Positions 51,975-61,163 of a stretch of 64,000 nt of DNA are shown here, piece after piece. Under the pieces are notes generated by a model. It was not told the DNA's origin, searched no databases, and saw only the letters and a list, made by a program, of their open reading frames with translations. Source of the DNA: JBFMDN01 sp040753915 (lineage in GTDB: Bacteria > Desulfobacterota > Desulfomonilia > Desulfomonilales > Desulfomonilaceae); contig JBFMDN010000002.1 in assembly GCA_040753915.1 (NCBI GenBank), positions 120,978 to 184,977 on the forward strand. Reading direction: 5' to 3'. The position numbers were made by a program, and so were the translations under genes. Position 1 is the stretch's first letter. Each line of letters begins with the position of its first letter.

Positions 51975-54900
51975 ATGCTTGAACGAGTCTTGAAATTTTC
52001 CATCGAGCACCGGTACTTGATCGTGCTCGGTATCGTTGTCGTTGCGGCCCTGGGAGTGTATTCATTGCAGCGATTGCCGATTGATGCCGTTCCTGACATC
52101 ACTCCCAACCAGGTCATTATCAATACGGTCTTTGCCGGCCTTTCTCCTGTGGAGATTGAAAAACAAGTCACATTCCCCATCGAGACAGCTCTGGCAGGGA
52201 TTCCTGGACTCACGCAGACCCGCTCTCTGTCGAGAAACGGCTTTTCGCAAGTGATCGCCGTGTTTCGGGACGACGTGAACATTTACTTCGCCAGGCAGCA
52301 GGTCAATGAGAGGTTGATTGAAGCCCGCAGAGTCCTCCCATCGGGTGTGGAGCCGAGGATGGGTCCAATATCCACCGGCTTGGGGGAAGTCTATACGTGG
52401 ACGGTTGAGTATGAACACCCAGGAGGAAAAGGAGCCAAGGTCGATGACGGCTCTCCAGGCTGGCAGAGCGATGGCGTTTACCTCACACCGGAAGGTCAAC
52501 GGCTTTCCACTGATCTCGAACAGCTAGCTTATCTGCGAACCGTCCAGGACTGGGTTATTCGCCCCCAACTCAAGGGACTGGATGGTCTCGCGGACGTGGA
52601 TGTGATTGGAGGGTACGAAAAGAAATACCATGTAAAGCCCGATCCAATGAAACTCTTTTCATACGGGCTCTCTTTTCGGGATCTCATCGAAGCCATTGAA
52701 CGCAACAACTTGAGCACAGGCGCAGGATATGTCGAGCATCAAGGTGAGTCCTATGTGGTGCGGGCCGAGGGGCGGATCGCAAACGAAGAGCAGATTGCTG
52801 ATATAGTTGTCGCAACCAGAACAGGGATGCCGATTCATCTCCATGATGTGGCAAGCGTATCCATAGGTAAAGAATTAAGGACTGGGAGCGCAAGTGAAAA
52901 CGGCAAAGAAACCGTCGTGGGCACGGCTTTGATGCTGATCGGAGCGAACAGTCGTACGGTCGCCGCGTCGGTTGCCGAAAAGTTGGATCAGATCAACAAG
53001 ACACTGCCCCCTGACATCCATGCCAAGCCGGTTTTGAGCCGGGTCAAGCTCGTTGACGCCACCATCGCCACTGTGAGGCGGAATCTAACTGAAGGAGCAT
53101 TGCTAGTCATTTCAGTGCTGTTTCTCTTGTTGGGGAATTTCCGCGCGGCATTGATAACCGCGATGGCTATCCCCCTCTCCATGCTTATGGCCGCCACCGG
53201 TATGGTACAACTGAAGATCAGCGGCAATCTCATGAGCTTGGGAGCAATTGATTTCGGCCTCATAGTGGATGGGGCAGTCATCATCATAGAGAACTGTTTG
53301 CGACGTCTGGGTGAAAAACAGTACGAATTCGGGCGATTATTGAGCTTGCCTGAGCGTCTGCAAGAAGTCATGGTTGCCAGCAAGGAGATGATCCAACCTT
53401 CAGTATTCGGTCAGGCCATCATTATTACGGTCTATGTTCCCATCCTCTCCCTCACCGGTGTGGAGGGGAAGATGTTCCATCCAATGGCAATGACGGTCAT
53501 TCTTGCCCTTGTCTCGGCATTCGTACTCTCTCTGACCCTTATCCCCGCTCTGGTAGCGATCTTTATCCGTGGGCGAGTCAAAGAGAAACAGAATCTTCTC
53601 ATGCGACTAGCCGAGCGAGCGTACCAGCCGATACTCAACATAGCCGTTCATTACAGGTTCACAGTTGTTCTCATAGCAGTAACCGTCTTTGTCGCATCAT
53701 TGTTGCTTTTTGGGCGGCTGGGCCAGGAGTTCGTGCCCACATTGGATGAAAAAGACCTATTGGTCCAACCAGCCCGCATACCGAGCACAAGCCTTACCCA
53801 GTCCACGGAGATGCAGTTTGAAGTCGAAAAGACCATCAAGGGATTTCCAGAGGTGGCTTTCGTCTATTCAAAAACCGGAACCGCGGAAATGGCAAATGAT
53901 CCGATGCCGCCTAACCTCTCGGACACGTTCGTAATTCTCAAACCTAGGGAACAGTGGCCCGACCCTGAGGAACCTAAACAAGAGCTGATAGAACGGCTTG
54001 AGAAGGCCCTGAAAAAATTGCCGGGAAACAATTATGAGTTCACTCAACCGATACAGATGCGTTTCAATGAACTCATCGCCGGCGTACGCAGTGATATGGC
54101 GGTCAAAGTGTATGGGGACAAGTTCGAGGACATGACAAAAACCGCGGAATCCATTGCCGATGTCATCAGAAAAGTGCCCGGCGCTGCTGACGTGAAGGTA
54201 GAGCAAACACAAGGCGCGCCGTCCATAGAAGTGGAGATGGATCGTGCTGCTATTTCTAGATATGGGTTAAGCGTGGGAGATGTCCACGATGTCGTGGCTA
54301 TCGCCATCGGAGGACGGGAGGCTGGTTTAGTCTTTGAAGGGGACCGGCGCTTTGACATTATCGTGAGGCTTGCAGAAGGGCTTCGGAATGATGCATCAGC
54401 CCTGGAAAACCTGCCTGTTCCCCTTCCTCGGTCAGAGGAGAGACAGATGCACGCTGCTGCAACCTCTGGAAATCCTGGACCGAAAGAATCATCTGAGAAG
54501 AACGAATCGGGAAGGCGGTACTTCGTTCCTCTAAAGGACTTGGCGCGCATACATATAACAGAGGGATTGAACCAGGTCAGCCGGGAAAACAGCAAGCGTC
54601 GTGTCGTTGTGCAGGCGAATGTGCGAGGGCGAGACTTGGGATCGTTTGTTGCCGAGGTTCAACAAAAGATAGCGGAGCAGGTAAAGATGCCTCCCGGCCA
54701 GTGGCTTGACTGGGGCGGTCAATTTGAGAATCTTCTCTCTGCTCGCAAAAGACTGACCATTGTGGTTCCAGTCTGTCTCTTTTTGATTTTCTTGCTCTTG
54801 TTCAGTGCATTCAACTCGGTGAAGTACGCTTTGCTAGTGTTTACCGGGGTGCCTCTGGCCTTGACCGGAGGGATTGTTTCACTCTGGTTGAGAGGAATGC

Positions 54901-55271
54901 CTTTTTCCATAACCGCGGCGGTGGGATTCATTGCACTTGCCGGTGTAGCTGTCCTCAACGGTCTGGTCATGGTGACGTTGATTAACCAGTTGCGGCAACA
55001 CGGGACACCCCCGGAAGAGGCGATCCTACAAGGTTCACTGAGACGCCTGCGGCCTGTGCTCATGACTGCTCTTGTGGCATCTTTGGGGTTCGTGCCGATG
55101 GCTCTATCCACCGGGACCGGGGCTGAGGTTCAAAGACCGCTGGCTACTGTAGTAATCGGAGGGCTGATTTCAAGTACTGCGCTGACGCTGCTTGTGCTCC
55201 CTGCGCTCTACCGGATTTTTGAGTCGAACGATGGCATCCAGGAAGAGTCTCCTATGAAGCCAGCGAATTAA
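51975..55271 (+). CDS. Heavy-metal RND efflux pump, CzcA type
   Basis: A 1098-residue inner-membrane protein with 12 helices. It belongs to the HME family (QVTFPIETALAGIPGLTQTRSLSRNGFSQV, NTVFAGLSPVEIEKQ). Helix 4 has DFGLIVDGAVIIIEN (Asp426, Asp433), the proton-relay pattern of divalent-cation (Co, Zn, Cd, Ni) pumps rather than of copper CusA. A charged insert lies near residues 820-855 (SEERQMHAAATSGNPGPKES). No outer-membrane factor gene is next to it. Confidence 0.94.
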   Translation: MLERVLKFSIEHRYLIVLGIVVVAALGVYSLQRLPIDAVPDITPNQVIINTVFAGLSPVEIEKQVTFPIETALAGIPGLTQTRSLSRNGFSQVIAVFRDDVNIYFARQQVNERLIEARRVLPSGVEPRMGPISTGLGEVYTWTVEYEHPGGKGAKVDDGSPGWQSDGVYLTPEGQRLSTDLEQLAYLRTVQDWVIRPQLKGLDGLADVDVIGGYEKKYHVKPDPMKLFSYGLSFRDLIEAIERNNLSTGAGYVEHQGESYVVRAEGRIANEEQIADIVVATRTGMPIHLHDVASVSIGKELRTGSASENGKETVVGTALMLIGANSRTVAASVAEKLDQINKTLPPDIHAKPVLSRVKLVDATIATVRRNLTEGALLVISVLFLLLGNFRAALITAMAIPLSMLMAATGMVQLKISGNLMSLGAIDFGLIVDGAVIIIENCLRRLGEKQYEFGRLLSLPERLQEVMVASKEMIQPSVFGQAIIITVYVPILSLTGVEGKMFHPMAMTVILALVSAFVLSLTLIPALVAIFIRGRVKEKQNLLMRLAERAYQPILNIAVHYRFTVVLIAVTVFVASLLLFGRLGQEFVPTLDEKDLLVQPARIPSTSLTQSTEMQFEVEKTIKGFPEVAFVYSKTGTAEMANDPMPPNLSDTFVILKPREQWPDPEEPKQELIERLEKALKKLPGNNYEFTQPIQMRFNELIAGVRSDMAVKVYGDKFEDMTKTAESIADVIRKVPGAADVKVEQTQGAPSIEVEMDRAAISRYGLSVGDVHDVVAIAIGGREAGLVFEGDRRFDIIVRLAEGLRNDASALENLPVPLPRSEERQMHAAATSGNPGPKESSEKNESGRRYFVPLKDLARIHITEGLNQVSRENSKRRVVVQANVRGRDLGSFVAEVQQKIAEQVKMPPGQWLDWGGQFENLLSARKRLTIVVPVCLFLIFLLLFSAFNSVKYALLVFTGVPLALTGGIVSLWLRGMPFSITAAVGFIALAGVAVLNGLVMVTLINQLRQHGTPPEEAILQGSLRRLRPVLMTALVASLGFVPMALSTGTGAEVQRPLATVVIGGLISSTALTLLVLPALYRIFESNDGIQEESPMKPAN

Positions 55272-55293
55272 ACTCAATAGTAGGAACGGGAAC

Positions 55294-56145
55294 ATGTCTG
55301 TGAAAATTAAAATCAAAAACATAGTGACTCATGAGCCCTTAATCAGTGGAGAGGCTGATTCCATAAGAGAATTGATAGAATCAGCCGTAAGTTCGGGAGC
55401 TGACTTAACGCTCGCCGATTTATCGGAAGCAGACCTGGCTTTTGCAGACTTATCAAAGGCCAAACTCAGTTCAGCAGATCTCTCCGGCGCAGATCTTTCA
55501 GGGGCAAAACTGGAGAACGCTCATTTGACCGTAGCTAAGATAGACGATGCAGACCTTTCCAAGTCAAATCTATCCTGTGCCAGGATGCTGGGCGCACGAC
55601 TGGTACGTTCCAACCTGGTGGAGGCGAATCTGAGGAAGGCTGCCCTGACTGGGGCCAACCTTGCGGGCGCTGACCTGGAGAGCGCCAACCTTTCCGAAGC
55701 AGATCTATCAAAGTCTATTCTATTTGCGGCCAATCTTTCGAGGGCGCTCCTTCCTTTTGCCAACCTGTCCGGCGCGTTTCTGTGCGGAGCAAAATTGATT
55801 CTGGCTGCTCTTTCTGCGACCGATTTCTCTCGTGCTGATCTGTCAGCAGCAGACCTTTCACAAGCCGACCTCTCTGGAGCCAATCTTGCTGGAGCCAGAT
55901 TGAACGGGGCAAACCTGTCAAAGGTCGATTTGTCTTTTGCGGATTTGCCTGGAGCCGAGCTTATCGCTGTGGACTTGTCGCTCGCCAACCTCACTGGAGC
56001 CAATTTGCCTGGGGTCGATCTGTCAGGAGCAAATCTAGCCGGGGCCAATCTTACGGGAGCCGATCTGACCGACGCGGATCTGCGGGGCGCAAACCTCGAC
56101 GGAACAAACTTGAATGGAGCGAATCTGAACGGAGCCAGGAGGTAA
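55294..56145 (+). CDS. Pentapeptide-repeat protein
   Basis: A 283-residue protein, almost entirely A(D/N)Lxx repeats from about residue 35 to the end (over 45 units), forming a right-handed quadrilateral beta-helix. The N-terminal 30 residues are different (SVKIKIKNIVTHEPLISGEA). Such proteins often mimic DNA or act in protein binding; the role here is not known. It lies 22 bases behind the pump gene. Confidence 0.92.
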   Translation: MSVKIKIKNIVTHEPLISGEADSIRELIESAVSSGADLTLADLSEADLAFADLSKAKLSSADLSGADLSGAKLENAHLTVAKIDDADLSKSNLSCARMLGARLVRSNLVEANLRKAALTGANLAGADLESANLSEADLSKSILFAANLSRALLPFANLSGAFLCGAKLILAALSATDFSRADLSAADLSQADLSGANLAGARLNGANLSKVDLSFADLPGAELIAVDLSLANLTGANLPGVDLSGANLAGANLTGADLTDADLRGANLDGTNLNGANLNGARR

Positions 56146-56266
56146 GAGTGTATTCTCGCCCAATCTCTCATAATGGAATCCAATGGTATAGGGATGGGGC
56201 AAGATGACGAGCCGAACCTGGCGACAACCTAAACATTTCTCTAAAGTCTTCCACGGAGGTACTGTC

Positions 56267-56881
56267 ATGAAAAAAACGATCTTTGTCGGCAGCCTAGTAG
56301 CGATGCTTTTCGCCGGTTTTCTTCTTGTTCACGCTGCGGAGCAACAGCAGCCCCAACCTCAACAAAAGGCCGGAGAACAGAAAGGAGAAGCGGTTCCGCC
56401 CATGCCTATGAATCCTCAGATGATGATGCAGAATATGATGGGGATGATGCAGCAGGCGGGAGTAGATCCTAACATGATGCGGCGATGTCAGGCCATGATG
56501 TTCGCCCCCGTTTTCTTGGATTCTCCTGCTGCGATCCGCGGGCAGGCGGAATCTCTTGGCCTCTCCGACGAGCAAAAGCAGAAACTCCTCGATATTGAAA
56601 ATGAGGCTCGACAGAAGGCTAGGTCGGTGTTGACGGAGGAACAGATAAAGAAGATGGGCGAAGTCCCGGACAAGCCTATAGCTATGATGGAGATGTGTCA
56701 ACAGATGTCTGCGAAAATGATGCCCATGATGCAGCAGATGATGCCGATGATGCAAAAGATGATGAGTGGCGGCTCTCCAGGCCAGCAGCCCATGATGATG
56801 TGTCCCATGTGTCCAATGATGCGGATGATGATGGGAGGACAAGGTGCAGCGCAAGGCTCTGAACCCAAACAAGATAAGTGA
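56267..56881 (+). CDS. Met-rich periplasmic protein, Spy/CpxP-like
   Basis: A 204-residue protein. Signal peptide ends near VHA. It contains very many methionines (runs such as MMMQNMMGMMQQ and MMPMMQQMMPMM, and MMMCPMCPMM near the end). A central LTEEQIKKM-type helix resembles the LTxxQ motif of Spy/CpxP proteins. Methionine clusters and the CPMC pair suggest copper or silver binding. GGAGG precedes the ATG. Confidence 0.82.
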   Translation: MKKTIFVGSLVAMLFAGFLLVHAAEQQQPQPQQKAGEQKGEAVPPMPMNPQMMMQNMMGMMQQAGVDPNMMRRCQAMMFAPVFLDSPAAIRGQAESLGLSDEQKQKLLDIENEARQKARSVLTEEQIKKMGEVPDKPIAMMEMCQQMSAKMMPMMQQMMPMMQKMMSGGSPGQQPMMMCPMCPMMRMMMGGQGAAQGSEPKQDK

Positions 56882-56918
56882 AAACAAGTTCATATGCTGT
56901 TGAGAAGAGGATGAGCCA

Positions 56919-57179
56919 ATGGGTCCCGAATATTATTGGATGCATGGAATGTGGGCATTCCCAGTGATTATGCCGATTGTAATGATCATCGTCTTGCTGA
57001 TAGTGGTCTTCCTGATTTTCGGTCGAGGAGGGGGCAGACCGCCTTGGCAAGACAGGGGGCATTCCTATGAAGGCGGGCAGAGTTTAGAGAATGCCTTGGA
57101 TATATTAAAGAAACGGTACGCGAAGGGCGAGATCACCAGAGAAGAATTTGAGCAGATGAAGAAAGATATTCTGTCGTAA
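56919..57179 (+). CDS. SHOCT-domain membrane protein
   Basis: An 86-residue protein. One helix (about 14-35) is followed by the SHOCT motif ENALDILKKRYAKGEITREEFEQMKKDIL. SHOCT domains are common short oligomerisation modules in metal-resistance loci. Its N-terminus has MHGMW, a possible soft-metal ligand. Confidence 0.85.
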   Translation: MGPEYYWMHGMWAFPVIMPIVMIIVLLIVVFLIFGRGGGRPPWQDRGHSYEGGQSLENALDILKKRYAKGEITREEFEQMKKDILS

Positions 57180-57382
57180 AGGACGTTCTGGGCTTGAGAC
57201 CTTGAAATATACCGGAATTCTCAGATCTCTGCCCAAAACTGTCCCGGATTCTTACTGGGGTGGGGGGAACCCTTTCTCTTGAGGAGAAATTCGGGTTCAA
57301 ACTCAGGCACATTAGATTGAAGCTATCACGAACTGGGCAAGTTGCTGTGGGTAGTTTATCTAAACGAACAGGGGGCAAGAAA

Positions 57383-57769
57383 ATGGAAAAGTTCGATTAC
57401 ACTGTAGTGACAACAAAAAACGTTGACGAAGCAGTGGCGGCTATCGAAGATAAATCGAAGGAGAAGGGCTTCTCGGTACTGCATATCCATGACGTCTCAG
57501 CTACCCTTGAAGGCAAGGGTTTCCACCGAGAACCGTTGAAGATCATCGAGATTTGCAATGCCAAGTACGCGAGTCAGGTACTGGAGAAGGACATCAAAAT
57601 CTCCTTGATGTTGCCTTGTCCTATCAGTGTTTATGAGGAGAAGGGCAAGACATTCATCAGCACTCTGAGACCCAAGGTAATCGCAGACTTCTATCCTGAT
57701 GCAGACATCAAATCGCTGGCAGATGAAGTTGACGGTATAGTGCTGAGCATCGTGGACGAATCCAAGTGA
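57383..57769 (+). CDS. DUF302 protein
   Basis: A 128-residue protein. The DUF302 core has FDYTVVTTKNVDEAVAAIEDKSKEKGFSVLHIHDV, IIEICNAKYASQVL and PCPISVYEEKGKTFIST. It is small, soluble and alpha/beta. In this family the Cys residues are near the ligand site, but the ligand is unknown. ATG 57383 has AGGGGG upstream. It lies nine bases before the P-type ATPase. Confidence 0.9.
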   Translation: MEKFDYTVVTTKNVDEAVAAIEDKSKEKGFSVLHIHDVSATLEGKGFHREPLKIIEICNAKYASQVLEKDIKISLMLPCPISVYEEKGKTFISTLRPKVIADFYPDADIKSLADEVDGIVLSIVDESK

Positions 57770-57778
57770 GGCCAAGCC

Positions 57779-59677
57779 ATGAGTGAGAATGAAGAGAGGG
57801 AGAGCGCTTTTGAGGGCAAATGGTACACGTACCCTCTCATGCGGAATGCCCTTCTTTCCGGTCTCTTGACCGGGACAACCTTCGTGCTGGCACATCTAAA
57901 GGTTATCCCGCCATTCATCGAGGTCTCCCTGTTCATTATCGCCATCTGCCTCGGTGGGTATTACTGGTGCCGCGAGGGTCTGGAAGAACTCATTGAAGAG
58001 AAAGAAATCGGCATAGAGATTCTGATGCTAGCGGCAACAGTCGGCTCGGCCATCCTCGGAATGTGGGATGAAGCAGCCTTCTTGGTATTCCTTTACGCCA
58101 CGGCAGAGGGCTTGGAGCATTACACGTACGCAAGGACGAAAAACTCCATCAAGAATCTTCTGGATCTCGCTCCCAAGGATGCCAGGGTGCTGAGGAACGG
58201 TCGTGAAGAGACAATCTTGGCGGAAGATTTGAAAGTTGGCGATGTCTTCCTTGTAAAACCCGGCGAGTCAATCCCAACGGACGGCATTATTGAGAGAGGA
58301 CGGTCCAGCGTAAACGAATCCCCGGTCACGGGTGAGTCCGTTCCGGTTGAGAAGAAGGAGGGCATGAAGGTCTTTTCTGCCACGATGAACCAGGAAGGGG
58401 CCTTGGAGGTACAAGCTACCGCGACGTTTCAGGACAACACGCTTGCAAAGATGGTTCATCTCGTCCAGGAGGCACAGGAACAGAAAGGAAAGGCCCAACT
58501 CTTCATCGAGCGGTTTGGCCGAGTCTATTCGCCTCTCGTTCTTGGCGGTTCCGCTCTCTTGCTCATAGTGCCATTGTTCACAGGGATTGCTTTCCTCGAA
58601 TGGGCGACAAGGGCTGTGGTGCTTTTGGTGGCAGCCGCCCCCTGTGCTTTGGCGATGTCCACGCCTGTGGCAATGGCTGCCGGTATAGGAACAGCGGGGA
58701 AAGCGGGCGTGTTGATAAAAGGAGGCTCCCACTTGGAGGGCTTGGGAAAGATCCGGGCAGTTGCTTTCGACAAAACCGGCACCCTTACCAAGGGGAATCC
58801 CGTGATCACAGACGTTCTGGCTTATGATGGAAACCAAGCTGATCTCTTACAATACGCCTACAGCATCGAGAGGTTTTCAGAGCATCCTCTTGCGAAAGCA
58901 ATTGTTGCAAAGGCTGAACAAGAGAACGTTCCCTGGTTGGACATGTCGGGTTTCCGGGCTATTGCAGGCTATGGGGCTGCGGCAGCACTCGGAGATCAGA
59001 CCATGTGGATCGGGAAAGAGGGGTTGTTCAAAAAGATAGGTGTCGAGTGTCCAACCTTCTCGGAAGCGGACAAGTTCAGAGAAGAAGGAAAAACGGTACT
59101 GTTCCTGGGCAGCGATAAGAAACTCCTTGGGGCGATTGCCATGCGGGATGAACTCAGGCCGGAAGCAAAAGCGGCTGTGGAGCGACTCCACGAAACCGGG
59201 GTCAAGGTCGTGATGCTCACCGGTGACAACGAGGTAACAGCCAAAGCCATAGCTCAGCAACTCAGAATAGACGAGGTGCGGGCGGGCCTGAAACCGGAAG
59301 AGAAACTGAGCGCCATCAAGGAATTGGAGGCAAAATACGGGCCGGTAGCAATGGTTGGAGACGGGATCAACGATGCACCGGCTCTTGCCCAAGCCACTCT
59401 GGGCATCGCTATGGGGACTGCGGGTACCGATGCTGCCATTGAAGCCGCTGACGTGGCTCTCATGGCTGACGATCTGACAAAAATCTCGGATGCCCTTCGA
59501 CTCGGTAAGAAAGCCAGGAAAATCAGCATTCAAAACATTATCTTCTCCATCTGCATCCTGGCTGTTCTGATTCCCGCAGCCTTGGCAGGGATGATGAGCG
59601 TTGCAGCGGCGGTCTTCTTCCACGAATCCTCGGAAATCCTCGCTGTGGCGAATGGGTTGCGGGTTGCGAAAAGTTGA
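57779..59677 (+). CDS. P1B-type heavy-metal ATPase
   Basis: A 632-residue ATPase without an N-terminal metal-binding domain. Motifs: TGES at 184-187; APC at 287-289 in helix 6 instead of CPC/SPC; phosphorylated Asp331 (DKTGTLTKGN); VMLTGDN; and GDGINDAPALAQA. The final helix has HESSEILAVANGLRV. This is a compact P1B ATPase of the Zn/Cd/Co group (motif knowledge); the APC variant makes the metal uncertain. No HMA domain or regulator gene is adjacent. Confidence 0.93.
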   Translation: MSENEERESAFEGKWYTYPLMRNALLSGLLTGTTFVLAHLKVIPPFIEVSLFIIAICLGGYYWCREGLEELIEEKEIGIEILMLAATVGSAILGMWDEAAFLVFLYATAEGLEHYTYARTKNSIKNLLDLAPKDARVLRNGREETILAEDLKVGDVFLVKPGESIPTDGIIERGRSSVNESPVTGESVPVEKKEGMKVFSATMNQEGALEVQATATFQDNTLAKMVHLVQEAQEQKGKAQLFIERFGRVYSPLVLGGSALLLIVPLFTGIAFLEWATRAVVLLVAAAPCALAMSTPVAMAAGIGTAGKAGVLIKGGSHLEGLGKIRAVAFDKTGTLTKGNPVITDVLAYDGNQADLLQYAYSIERFSEHPLAKAIVAKAEQENVPWLDMSGFRAIAGYGAAAALGDQTMWIGKEGLFKKIGVECPTFSEADKFREEGKTVLFLGSDKKLLGAIAMRDELRPEAKAAVERLHETGVKVVMLTGDNEVTAKAIAQQLRIDEVRAGLKPEEKLSAIKELEAKYGPVAMVGDGINDAPALAQATLGIAMGTAGTDAAIEAADVALMADDLTKISDALRLGKKARKISIQNIIFSICILAVLIPAALAGMMSVAAAVFFHESSEILAVANGLRVAKS

Positions 59678-59788
59678 TTGATATTATGGGGTAGGGGATT
59701 TCAAGGAAACGGAGCTTTTCGGGTTCAGATAAAAGAATCAAGGAACTTCAGCCCGTCCGAGTAGTCTTTATGAAATACAGGAAAGACC

Positions 59789-60226
59789 ATGAAAGCCTCG
59801 ATCAAGTTTGCTAAGAATTCCAAATACACGGCCTGGGTCACAATCGTGGCTTTCCTCGTGATAGGCGTTACGGGATCGGTGGGTCTGGTCTGGTGTCTTG
59901 AGTCGGATGGACACCTCAATTTGGAACACGGTCCTGGTTGTACGAGACTGGCTCTCCAAACTCCACCTGTTTCTCCTGTCATCGTCAAAGAAGCACCGGT
60001 CAAGGGTCAATGCCTGCGGTGTTTGGATTTTCCCGCATTCCTGCCCGGCCTTAGCTCGGGGGATACCCGTTTCAACGGTCCTTCGGAGCAGATATCTGGA
60101 CTCGCGAATTCTTTATTTCCCACGTCTTTGGATGTGAATCTTGCTTCCAGAGGGATCTTTCCGCTGGGGAGTTCCCAATCCCTTCTTACAATTCCCCTCT
60201 TGCGCACGGTTGTCCTTATCATTTAA
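59789..60226 (+). CDS. Exported small protein, VWC-E-DG family (2)
   Basis: A 145-residue protein, paralogous to the gene at 49056. An N-terminal hydrophobic helix is followed by LVWCLESDGHLNLEHGPGCTRL and CLRCLDFP. It ends with a similar hydrophobic tail (VVLII). AGGAAAG precedes the ATG. Function unknown. Confidence 0.7.
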   Translation: MKASIKFAKNSKYTAWVTIVAFLVIGVTGSVGLVWCLESDGHLNLEHGPGCTRLALQTPPVSPVIVKEAPVKGQCLRCLDFPAFLPGLSSGDTRFNGPSEQISGLANSLFPTSLDVNLASRGIFPLGSSQSLLTIPLLRTVVLII

Positions 60227-60299
60227 GCCTCGCCAAGCCGGTCTTATCGAATAAGTAGCTGAATAGAAGCCGAATTTCTTTTGAAAAGGAGATCGAAAG

Positions 60300-60566
60300 G
60301 TGAAAAAGATTGTGCTTATCGCATTGTCAGCAGTGTTAATCGCCGCTCTAGGCTTAGGCTCGATTTATGCCCAACAGACGAGTCCGGGCACGACACCCCC
60401 ACAATCGGATACTCAACAGCAGCAAGGACAGTATAGCCCGTGGTACGGTGGCGGTTGGTGTCCTATGATGGGATATGGTGGAACGATGGGTCCGGACGGG
60501 ATGATGGGACGAGGGGGCGGGTGGACGCACCGTGGGTGCTGCATGGCCTACCCTGGATGGAGGTAG
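60300..60566 (+). CDS. Gly/Met-rich secreted protein (short copy)
   Basis: An 88-residue protein. Signal peptide ends near IYAQ, followed by a Gln/Thr-rich linker. The C-terminal GGWCPMMGYGG and MGPDGMMGRGGG stretch could bind soft metals. It is nearly identical to the N-terminal half of the next gene (tandem duplication) but lacks its final domain. GTG start with GGAG upstream. Confidence 0.75.
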   Translation: MKKIVLIALSAVLIAALGLGSIYAQQTSPGTTPPQSDTQQQQGQYSPWYGGGWCPMMGYGGTMGPDGMMGRGGGWTHRGCCMAYPGWR

Positions 60567-60569
60567 AAA

Positions 60570-61013
60570 ATGAAAAAGACTATGCTCATAGCATTGTCAG
60601 CGGTTTTGATCACGACGCTAGGTTTGGGCTTGCTTTATGCCCAGCAGACCACTCCCGGAACCACAGCCCCAGGATCGGACACCCAACAGCAGCAAGGCTG
60701 GTATTGCCCCTGGTGTGGCGGTGGTTGGTGTCCCATGATGGGACAGGGCGGCATGATGGGGCGAGGAGGCATGTGGATGCACCGTGGAGGAGGTATGGGC
60801 TACCCGGGAAAACAGACCCAACCCCTCAGCTTGGACCAGGCTAAGGTGCTGATAGAGAACCAGCTCCGAATGGCTAACAACCCAAACCTGAAGTTGGGTA
60901 AAGTCACCGAAGAAAAAGATCATTTCCTCGGCGAAATTACCACAAAAGAGGGTTCACTGGTTGACCGAATCCAGGTCGATAAAAACACAGGAGGGTTGCG
61001 CTCTATGTACTAG
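60570..61013 (+). CDS. Gly/Met-rich secreted protein (long copy)
   Basis: A 147-residue protein. The first half duplicates the previous gene (LSAVLITTLGLGLLYAQQT, CPWCGGGWCPMMGQGG). The second half (about 90-147) is a small alpha/beta domain (LSLDQAKVLIENQLRMANNPNLKLGKV, then IQVDKNTGGLRSMY) resembling PepSY-like sequences. The CPWC and Met clusters suggest metal binding. It starts four bases after the short copy's stop. Confidence 0.8.
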   Translation: MKKTMLIALSAVLITTLGLGLLYAQQTTPGTTAPGSDTQQQQGWYCPWCGGGWCPMMGQGGMMGRGGMWMHRGGGMGYPGKQTQPLSLDQAKVLIENQLRMANNPNLKLGKVTEEKDHFLGEITTKEGSLVDRIQVDKNTGGLRSMY

Positions 61014-61041
61014 GTCGTGATTCTCTTTTGTTAAACGCGCA

Positions 61042-61074
61042 GGATGAATTGGGGCAATATGCCCTAATTCATCC
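61042..61074. terminator. Strong hairpin after the Gly/Met-rich genes
   Basis: GGATGAATTGGGGC and its complement form a 14-base stem (one G-T pair) with a five-base loop. No T-run follows on the plus strand. Confidence 0.6.
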
Positions 61075-61163
61075 GCAGCCCGATCCTTTTTCGACAACAT
61101 GACTTAGGCGTATAGAAACTCTATGATACATGGCGATGTCGGAAGGAAATTGAAGAAATTCTG

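Noticed and set aside
55521..56183. Long frame antisense to the pentapeptide gene
   Set aside because: Repeat periodicity of the sense gene keeps the opposite frame open; it has no independent support.
56294..56893. His-rich antisense frame over the Met-rich gene
   Set aside because: The His runs are simply the complement of ATG-rich codons in the real gene.
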